Assembly (NCBI RefSeq): GCF_934330165.1
Contig: NZ_CAKRGI010000017.1
Span: forward strand, 1 to 50,584
DNA from: an uncultured Mediterraneibacter sp.
GTDB taxonomy: Bacteria; Bacillota; Clostridia; Lachnospirales; Lachnospiraceae
Length of the DNA stretch: 50,584 nucleotides
Reading direction: 5' to 3'
How positions within the stretch are numbered: position 1 is the first letter of the stretch; every line of letters begins with the position of its first letter. The translations under genes and the position numbers were made by a program. Under the pieces are notes generated by a model. That model was not told the origin of the DNA. It saw nothing but the letters and a program-made list of their open reading frames with translations, and searched no databases. Shown piece by piece: positions 44,557 through 50,584 of this stretch.

Positions 44557-45849
44557 ATGCTCTTTGATCTTTTTTTCATAACCAAGGTCGCCGGGTTCGT
44601 AGAACCTGGCATCTTTTATTTCATCCGGAAGATACTGCTGTTCCACATAATGTCCCGGATAATCATGTGCATATTTGTAGCCGGTTCCATGCCCCAGCTT
44701 TTCTGCTCCCTTATAGTGAGCATCCTGCAGATGTGACGGTACAGTCGTTTTATATTTTTTCACTGCTTCAGTCGCAGCAAAAATCGCATTCACTGCCGCA
44801 TTGCTCTTCGGTGCAGATGCCACATAAGTCACCGCCTGGGATAAAATGATCTGGGATTCAGGCATACCGATCCTCTCAACTGCCTGTGCTGCTGCCACTG
44901 CCACGGTCAGTGCCATCGGATCTGCATTTCCTACATCTTCTGAGGCACAGATCATGATCCTTCTCGCAATAAACTTCACATCTTCTCCTGCATACAGCAT
45001 TTTTGCAAGATAAAAAACTGCTGCATCCGGGTCTGACCCCCGCATACTTTTAATAAAGGCAGAAATGATATCATAATGGTTATCCCCTTTTTTATCATAG
45101 TTCACAACCCGTTTCTGAATACATTCTGATGCAACTTCCAGTGTAAGATGGATGATTCCGTCACTGCTGCGGTCTGTCGTAAGTATGCCAAGTTCCACCG
45201 CATTCAAAGCATTTCTTGCATCTCCACCGGATACATCTGCCAGAAATTCCAGTGCATCCGGGTCGATCTGTGCATGAAAACTTCCCATTCCTTTTTCTGT
45301 ATCTTCTACCGCACGCACCAGAAGTTTCTTAATGTCTTCCCTCTCTAACGGCTTTAATTCAAAAATGCTGGAGCGTGAGATCAAAGCACCATTCACTTCA
45401 AAATACGGATTTTCCGTCGTTGCCCCGATCAGGATCAAAGTCCCATCCTCTACAAACGGCAGAAGATAATCCTGCTGCCCCTTATTAAACCGGTGGATCT
45501 CATCAATAAAAAGAATTGTCTTTTTACCATACATTCCCTGCAGATCCTTCGCCGCTCTCACGACCTCTTCCATATCCTTTTTTCCGGCTACTGTCGCATT
45601 GATCTGCTTAAATTCAGCACTTGTCGTATTGGCGATCACTTTTGCAAGGGTGGTCTTTCCGGTTCCCGGAGGGCCGTAAAAGATCAGGGAACTCAGCTTA
45701 TCCGCCTTGATCGCCCGATATAGAAGTTTCCCTTTTCCAATGATATGCTGCTGTCCCACTACTTCTTCCAGCGTCGTCGGACGCATCCTCGAAGCCAGTG
45801 GTGACTCTTTTTCCTTTGCAGTTTCCCGCATATAATCAAATAGATCCAT
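44533..45849 (-). CDS. rarA: Replication-associated recombination protein RarA (MgsA)
   Basis: 438-residue AAA+ ATPase of the clamp-loader group acting at stalled replication forks. It has Walker A GPPGTGKTT (Lys65), Walker B FIDEIHRFNKGQQD, sensor 1 GATTENPYFEVNGAL, the arginine region ALISRSSIFEL and the C-terminal MgsA part with KSMRGSDPDAAVFYLAKML and YAHDYPGHYVEQQYLPD. ATG at 45849 follows GGAGAG by 7 bases. The 3' end overlaps the DUF4364 gene. Confidence 0.96.
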   Translation of the reverse strand: MDLFDYMRETAKEKESPLASRMRPTTLEEVVGQQHIIGKGKLLYRAIKADKLSSLIFYGPPGTGKTTLAKVIANTTSAEFKQINATVAGKKDMEEVVRAAKDLQGMYGKKTILFIDEIHRFNKGQQDYLLPFVEDGTLILIGATTENPYFEVNGALISRSSIFELKPLEREDIKKLLVRAVEDTEKGMGSFHAQIDPDALEFLADVSGGDARNALNAVELGILTTDRSSDGIIHLTLEVASECIQKRVVNYDKKGDNHYDIISAFIKSMRGSDPDAAVFYLAKMLYAGEDVKFIARRIMICASEDVGNADPMALTVAVAAAQAVERIGMPESQIILSQAVTYVASAPKSNAAVNAIFAATEAVKKYKTTVPSHLQDAHYKGAEKLGHGTGYKYAHDYPGHYVEQQYLPDEIKDARFYEPGDLGYEKKIKEHLQKLRKQ

Positions 45850-45927
45850 TTTTATTCTCTCCATTTATTTTTTCTTGCAGGCTCTCTGTTCTGCACATGA
45901 GCCTCCGGTAACTCAGTCTTTTCTGCC

Positions 45928-46632
45928 TTAATCTGAGATCATCTGATCTACTGTAATAAATTCATATCCTTTTTCCTGCAGGGCATCTACGATCCTTAAA
46001 GCGGCCTGCACCGAACTAAGATACGAATCATGCAGTAAAATAATATCTCCCGGCTCTACTTTTTCTAATACACTTTGCGTAATTTTGGACACATCTTCGG
46101 TCATCCAGTCCAGCGGATCAACCGTCCAGCCTATATAAAACCTTTGTCGGTCAACATCGCCATTTTCCGGCACTTCTCCGTAAGGTGCCCTGGCATAGAT
46201 CGGGTACTTCCCGGTAATCTTTCTGACCAGTTCATCCGTTGCATCCAGTTCTGCCTGTGCCTGTTCTGCTGACATTTTTGACAGATTTACATGATGATAT
46301 GTATGATTCCCGATCAGATGTCCATCCGCACTCATTTCACGTAGGATCTGTGCATTTTCCCCCTTTTCGACATTCTCTCCAACCACAAAAAAGGTAGCAC
46401 ACACGCCTCTTTTCCGCAGTCCCTCCAGTAACACAGGTGTTGAAGTTCCCGACGGCCCGTCATCAAAAGTCAGTGCCACCACCGGCTGCTCTTCTCCCTC
46501 CGATACCGTTCCGTCTGCAGGAACAAGCACTTCCTTCTGCCCAAAAGACAGCACAGGAAAACTCCACAGCAGATACACCACGATCAGAAACTGTATATAA
46601 AATTCTGTCAGATCACTGCTTTTTCTTTTCAC
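45928..46632 (-). CDS. Polysaccharide deacetylase (NodB family), membrane-anchored
   Basis: About 234 residues. An N-terminal hydrophobic segment (about 10-30, YIQFLIVVYLLWSFPVLSFG) acts as signal/anchor. The NodB domain has motif 1 TFDDGPSGTST (metal/base Asp), motif 2 GNHTYHHVNL (metal His), motif 3 RAPYGE, motif 4 WTVDPLDW and motif 5 ILLHDSY. It probably removes N-acetyl groups from cell-wall glycan outside the membrane. Start uncertain: GTG at 46632 after GGGGG (8 bases) is used; TTG at 46647 is the alternative. A TATAAT lies at 46665-46670 on the minus strand, without a good -35. Confidence 0.88.
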   Translation of the reverse strand: MKRKSSDLTEFYIQFLIVVYLLWSFPVLSFGQKEVLVPADGTVSEGEEQPVVALTFDDGPSGTSTPVLLEGLRKRGVCATFFVVGENVEKGENAQILREMSADGHLIGNHTYHHVNLSKMSAEQAQAELDATDELVRKITGKYPIYARAPYGEVPENGDVDRQRFYIGWTVDPLDWMTEDVSKITQSVLEKVEPGDIILLHDSYLSSVQAALRIVDALQEKGYEFITVDQMISD

Positions 46633-46741
46633 ACTGACAGCCCCCAATTCCAGAAAGTCACCTTATTATATGCTCCCCGGTTTCTTCTGATTCCAAAATC
46701 TATACAACAGCACGCTCCTGCTCCATCCTCCTGTCCCAGAA

Positions 46742-47617
46742 TCAATCTGCCCGCCGTTCCATCCCCGTTCCTGAACCGGTATAATTTCTGTGCTTTTCTC
46801 TGTAAAGGGTCGGACTGATCTGCTTCTGCTTACGGAATGCCTTTGAAAAATAAAGATTATTCTCAAATCCAACAGAATATGCAATCGCAGAAACCGACAG
46901 ATCAGTCTCCTTTAAAAGCCTGCATGCCTGCTTGATCCTGTACTGGGACAAAAATTCCTTTGGCGAACAGTTCATATAAGTCTGAAAAGAGCGGAACAGA
47001 TGACTTCTGCTGATTCCTACATAGTCCGCAACATCTTCCACCGTCACAGGATAAGAATAATTCGTTTCTATATAATTTTCTGCTTTTTCCACATACATCA
47101 TCCTGGCATCCCGCTCCGGAACTTCACTTTCATGATAATGCATAAAAACCGCAAGGAAACTGTACAACGCCCCCGTCATTGCAACCGCAGCTTCATAGGT
47201 ATTTCCCTTGACATCATAAATCTTCTGCAGACCTTCCCTGATCTTCCTGTCCGGAATCTTTCCCGCAGGAATATATGGAATTTCCTTTGTGAAATCCGTA
47301 TTTCTTATGATCGATGCCGCATCAGTTCCCATAAAACCGGCCCAGCCATATTCCCACGGCTTCTCCCTGTCCGCACAGTACCGCACTTCCACCCCCGGAT
47401 ACAGGATAAACGTATCTCCCTCTTTTAACCGGATCTGCTTTTCTCCGATCATATAAGAACCACTTCCCGAGAAAATATGGTGGATGCAATAATGATCTCT
47501 CACTCCCGGTCCCCACTGATACTCCGGATCGCACTTCTGATACCCTACATTGTATACCGACAGGGAATTTAACAGATTTTCTCCGACAATATAAGAATGC
47601 TTATAAGAATCTGACAT
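46742..47617 (-). CDS. AraC family transcriptional regulator
   Basis: 291-residue regulator. The N-terminal cupin-like sugar-binding domain (about 15-150, with IFSGSGSYMIGEKQIRLKEG and YPGVEVRYCAD) is followed by a double HTH (about 185-285: VTVEDVADYVGISRSHLFRS, then LLKETDLSVSAIAYSVGFEN and FSKAFRKQKQISPTLYRE). ATG at 47617 follows GGGAGG by 7 bases; the start at 47653 lies inside the promoter. It is divergent from galK-galT and so probably activates them in response to galactose or a galactoside; that is inferred from position. Confidence 0.92.
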   Translation of the reverse strand: MSDSYKHSYIVGENLLNSLSVYNVGYQKCDPEYQWGPGVRDHYCIHHIFSGSGSYMIGEKQIRLKEGDTFILYPGVEVRYCADREKPWEYGWAGFMGTDAASIIRNTDFTKEIPYIPAGKIPDRKIREGLQKIYDVKGNTYEAAVAMTGALYSFLAVFMHYHESEVPERDARMMYVEKAENYIETNYSYPVTVEDVADYVGISRSHLFRSFQTYMNCSPKEFLSQYRIKQACRLLKETDLSVSAIAYSVGFENNLYFSKAFRKQKQISPTLYREKHRNYTGSGTGMERRAD

Positions 47618-47651
47618 AAACCAGCCTCCCGTCTTTGCTCCATCTTTTATC

Positions 47652-47680
47652 ATTATAGACGTTTCTTCTTTTCACTGCAA
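47652..47680 (-). promoter_or_regulatory. Promoter of the AraC regulator gene
   Basis: On the minus strand: -35 TTGCAG (47675-47680), 17 bp spacer, -10 TATAAT (47652-47657). Confidence 0.75.
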
Positions 47681-47721
47681 CATTTTTACATATGACAGCA
47701 CGTATTTTTTATGGACGTTTC
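47654..47721. repeat. Direct repeats between the AraC gene and galK
   Basis: TATAGACGTTTC (47654-47665) and TATGGACGTTTC (47710-47721) match at 11 of 12 bases, 56 bases apart on the plus strand. The first is at the regulator's -10, the second at the galK -35. These are possible binding sites of the AraC protein. Confidence 0.55.
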
Positions 47722-47740
47722 CGACTCTTTCATTTATAAT
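47712..47740 (+). promoter_or_regulatory. Promoter of galK-galT
   Basis: -35 TGGACG (47712-47717), 17 bp spacer, perfect -10 TATAAT (47735-47740). A weak -35 fits an activator-dependent promoter. Confidence 0.65.
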
Positions 47741-47801
47741 AAAATCAGTATCCAGACATGGAAAATGTTTCGGGCAATATTGATTACAGGAGGATTGTAA
47801 A

Positions 47802-48971
47802 ATGAAGCAGAAATTATTTAACAAATTCGCGGAACTCTTCGGCAATTCCGACGGAGTAAATTTTTATTTTTCCCCGGGCCGTGTCAATCTCATCGGAGAA
47901 CATACCGATTATAACGGAGGTCATGTATTTCCGTGTGCATTGACGCTCGGTACTTACGGAGCTGCCCGTAAAAGAGAGGACCGCAAGATTCATTTTTACT
48001 CTATGAACCTTGATTCATTCGGTGTCGTAGAAGCTTCACTGGATGATCTCACGAACAAAAAAGAATACAACTGGGCAAATTATCCACTCGGAGTTGTCTG
48101 GGCATTTGCGGAAAAAGGGCATCCGATTTCCAGTGGATTTGATATGGTGATCTGGGGAAATATCCCGAATGGTTCCGGTCTTTCCTCTTCCGCTTCACTT
48201 GAAGTTCTGACCGGAGTTATTTTATCTGACCTTTTTGATATCAAAGACCTGTCCATGACGGATCTCGCCCTGATCGGACAGTATTCTGAAAATAACTTCA
48301 ACGGTTGCAACTGTGGAATCATGGATCAGTTTGCTGTTGCCATGGGAAAGAAAGATCATGCGATCTTCCTGGATACGGCTACTCTGGACTATGAGTATGC
48401 ACCTTGCGTGCTGGACGGTGCAAAGATCGTCATTACCAACAGCAAGGTGAAGCACAGCCTTGTAGATTCCGCTTATAACGACAGAAGAAATGAGTGTGCT
48501 GCGGCATTAAAGGCTCTTCAGACAAAGCTGGATATCCAGTCTTTAGGTGATCTCTCTATCGAAGAATTTGAAGCCAACAAAGAGCTTATCTCTGATGAGA
48601 TCCAGCGGAAACGTGCAAAGCATGCCGTTTACGAAAATCAGCGTACGATCACCGCTGTACAGGCACTTAAGGACGGAAAGATCGAGGAATTTGGTAAACT
48701 GATGAACCAGTCCCACATTTCCCTGCGGGATGATTATGCTGTTTCCTGCGATGAGATCGATATTCTTGTTGATCTTGCCTGGGCGATCCCCGGTGTTCTC
48801 GGTTCCCGTATCACAGGAGGCGGATTTGGTGGATGTACTGTCAGCATCGTGAAAGATGAGGCCGTTGATACATTCATTGAAACGATTGGAAAAGCCTATG
48901 CAGAAAAAGTCGGACATGAAGCAGAATTCTATACTGTTGATATCGGAGACGGAGCTTCTAGACTTGCTTAA
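47802..48971 (+). CDS. galK: Galactokinase
   Basis: 389-residue GHMP kinase: galactose + ATP to galactose-1-phosphate. It has the galactokinase signature PGRVNLIGEHTDYNGGHVFP, the ATP motif PNGSGLSSSASLEVLTG, CGIMDQFAVAMGKKDHAIFLD and the C-terminal GSRITGGGFGGCTVSIV. SD AGGAGG is close upstream of the ATG. First gene of the gal operon; its product feeds GalT. No galE (epimerase) is in the window. Confidence 0.97.
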   Translation: MKQKLFNKFAELFGNSDGVNFYFSPGRVNLIGEHTDYNGGHVFPCALTLGTYGAARKREDRKIHFYSMNLDSFGVVEASLDDLTNKKEYNWANYPLGVVWAFAEKGHPISSGFDMVIWGNIPNGSGLSSSASLEVLTGVILSDLFDIKDLSMTDLALIGQYSENNFNGCNCGIMDQFAVAMGKKDHAIFLDTATLDYEYAPCVLDGAKIVITNSKVKHSLVDSAYNDRRNECAAALKALQTKLDIQSLGDLSIEEFEANKELISDEIQRKRAKHAVYENQRTITAVQALKDGKIEEFGKLMNQSHISLRDDYAVSCDEIDILVDLAWAIPGVLGSRITGGGFGGCTVSIVKDEAVDTFIETIGKAYAEKVGHEAEFYTVDIGDGASRLA

Positions 48972-49009
48972 CCACATTATATTTTTACCTTAAAGGAGGA
49001 TTTATTATC

Positions 49010-50500
49010 ATGCTTTATGAATCAATCAAAAAATTAGTACAGTACGGAATTAATACCGGGCTGACACCGGAATCTGAAAGAATCTATACAACGAACCTTC
49101 TTTTGGATCTTTTTAAAGAAAATAACTACGAAGATACAGACTGCGACCTTGACAACATCGTTCTTGAAGACGTACTTGCTGATCTTTTAAATGAGGCTGT
49201 TGCAAGAGGCATTATTGAAGACAGTATCGGATACCGTGATCTCTTTGATACAAAGATCATGAACTGTCTCATGCCACGTCCGGCTCAGGTTCAGGACGCT
49301 TTCTGGAAAAAATACGAAGAGTCTCCTGAAAAAGCAACTGCTTTCTACTACAAGCTGAGTCAGGACAGTGATTATATCCGCAGATACCGTATCAAAAAGG
49401 ACCGCAAATGGACTGTTGATACAGAATATGGTACTCTGGATATCACGATCAACCTTTCCAAGCCTGAAAAAGATCCAAAAGCCATCGCTGCTGCAGGAAA
49501 AGCAAAGTCTTCTGCTTATCCAAAATGCCAGCTCTGTATGGAAAATGAAGGATATGCAGGACGCCTGGATCACCCGGCACGTGAAAACCACCGTATCATC
49601 CCGATCACGATCCAGAACGGAAAATGGGGATTCCAGTATTCTCCATATGTATATTATAACGAGCATTGTATCGTATTCAACGGACAGCACGTTCCAATGA
49701 AGATCGACCGCCATGCATTTGCAAAGCTGTTCGACTTCATCAAATTATTCCCACATTATTTCCTGGGATCTAATGCTGATCTCCCGATCGTAGGCGGATC
49801 AATCTTAAGCCACGACCACTTCCAGGGAGGTAACTATACTTTTGCTATGGCAAAGGCACCGGTGATCGAGAACTTTACAGTAGCAGGATACGAAGATGTT
49901 ACAGCCGGCATTGTAAAATGGCCACTTTCTGTGATCCGTCTTCAGGGAAAAGATACAGAGCGTATCATCGACCTCGCTGAACATATCCTGAATAAATGGC
50001 GTGGTTATACAGATGAAGAAGCTTTCATCTTTGCAGAGACTGACGGAACACCGCACAGCACGATCACTCCGATTGCAAGAAAACGTGGTGACCTGTATGA
50101 ACTGGATCTCACACTGAGAAATAATATCACTACTGAAGAGCATCCGCTTGGTGTATACCATCCACATGCAAAGCTTCATCATATCAAAAAGGAAAATATC
50201 GGTCTGATCGAAGTAATGGGACTTGCAGTTCTTCCGGCACGTCTGAAAGGCGAAATGGAATTACTGAAAGAATATATCCTTGAAAAGAAAGATATCCGCA
50301 GCAATGAGCAGATTGCAAAGCATGCTGACTGGGTTGAGGAATTTCTTCCATCCTATTCGGATGTCAATGAAAGTAATGTAGAAGAGATTCTTCAGCAGGA
50401 AGTAGGAAAAGTCTTCTGTCAGGTACTGGAAGATGCAGGCGTATACAAATGCACACCGGAAGGACTCGAGGCATTTAGAAGATTTATCAGTGTACTGTAA
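49010..50500 (+). CDS. galT: UDP-glucose--hexose-1-phosphate uridylyltransferase, class II
   Basis: 496 residues, the length of the Firmicutes class II GalT and not the ~350-residue E. coli type. It exchanges UMP between UDP-glucose and galactose-1-phosphate in the Leloir pathway. The N-terminal SIKKLVQYGINTGLTPESER, the middle CMENEGYAGRLDHPARENHR and the catalytic-type GGSILSHDHFQGGNYTFAM are visible, and the C-terminal PHAKLHHIKKENIGLIEVMG follows. AAGGAGGA is about 9 bases before the ATG; 38 bases after galK. Confidence 0.96.
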   Translation: MLYESIKKLVQYGINTGLTPESERIYTTNLLLDLFKENNYEDTDCDLDNIVLEDVLADLLNEAVARGIIEDSIGYRDLFDTKIMNCLMPRPAQVQDAFWKKYEESPEKATAFYYKLSQDSDYIRRYRIKKDRKWTVDTEYGTLDITINLSKPEKDPKAIAAAGKAKSSAYPKCQLCMENEGYAGRLDHPARENHRIIPITIQNGKWGFQYSPYVYYNEHCIVFNGQHVPMKIDRHAFAKLFDFIKLFPHYFLGSNADLPIVGGSILSHDHFQGGNYTFAMAKAPVIENFTVAGYEDVTAGIVKWPLSVIRLQGKDTERIIDLAEHILNKWRGYTDEEAFIFAETDGTPHSTITPIARKRGDLYELDLTLRNNITTEEHPLGVYHPHAKLHHIKKENIGLIEVMGLAVLPARLKGEMELLKEYILEKKDIRSNEQIAKHADWVEEFLPSYSDVNESNVEEILQQEVGKVFCQVLEDAGVYKCTPEGLEAFRRFISVL

Positions 50501-50584
50501 ATTTGTATTTGTTGTGATGATACGCTTAGAAGGCATATAAATTCTTAGTGACGGATCGGACGCGGAAAGCAGGATATTCCTTCG
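50501..50584. other. Downstream of galT, nothing recognised
   Basis: No terminator hairpin with a U tract, RNA gene or start codon with an SD could be supported in these 84 bases. Confidence 0.4.

Overview
The window looks like chromosomal housekeeping DNA from a low-to-mid GC Gram-positive anaerobe, most probably a Lachnospiraceae (Clostridia) gut bacterium. The reasons are a PolC-type replicative polymerase, a long fused PurL/PurQ FGAM synthase, ferredoxin-linked oxo-acid metabolism, an IIABC fructose PTS, a class II GalT and a DUF4364 protein. Strong SD sequences and sigma-A type promoters with 16-18 bp spacers are found throughout. I see no prophage, insertion sequence, CRISPR array, rRNA operon or clear genomic island, and no gene-free stretch longer than 300 bases.

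Layout. 1-71: end-truncated tRNA-Val(UAC) with its promoter. 344-5020: purL and a TIGR01906 membrane protein, both minus. 5098-5988: a divergent LysR regulator with its own terminator. 6043-9824: NfeD - SPFH - nuclease/helicase operon (minus). 10030-15567: fructose operon fruR-fruK-fruA followed by ptsH-ptsI, which has its own promoter (minus). 15823-16020: cold-shock protein (plus). 16198-22086: six-gene cluster paaK2-iorA-iorB-ACT-paaK1-ACT (minus), linking aryl/indole-acetates and aryl/indole-pyruvates through CoA ligases and a ferredoxin oxidoreductase. 22161-27838: glyA, sbcD and sbcC. 27903-36870: a chain of aminotransferase, hisC, COG2426 membrane protein, small membrane-anchored protein, ispG and polC. 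36950-41640: translation/transcription genes rho, rpmE, yqhQ-like (DUF1385), prmC and prfA. 41936-44556: malic enzyme, TIGR01212 radical SAM protein and DUF4364 (plus). 44533-46632: rarA and a polysaccharide deacetylase (minus). 46742-50500: AraC regulator divergent from galK-galT.

How it works together. FruR, FruK and FruA make the fructose-1-phosphate route, and HPr/EI supply phosphate from PEP. The Ior/PaaK/ACT cluster could make aromatic amino acids by reductive carboxylation of arylacetates, or degrade them in the other direction. GalK/GalT start the Leloir pathway under a likely AraC activator. PrfA and PrmC are a functional pair (release factor 1 and its methyltransferase).

I did not find a system that I can defend as wholly new. 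The points most worth checking are: an HPr with Arg instead of Ser at position 46; a Cas4/RecB-like nuclease fused to an XPD/DinG-like helicase in an operon with a membrane-raft (SPFH/NfeD) pair; the duplicated PaaK-ACT arrangement around iorAB; phased direct repeats on the fruR promoter; and repeated motifs in the rho/malic enzyme and araC/galK divergent regions.
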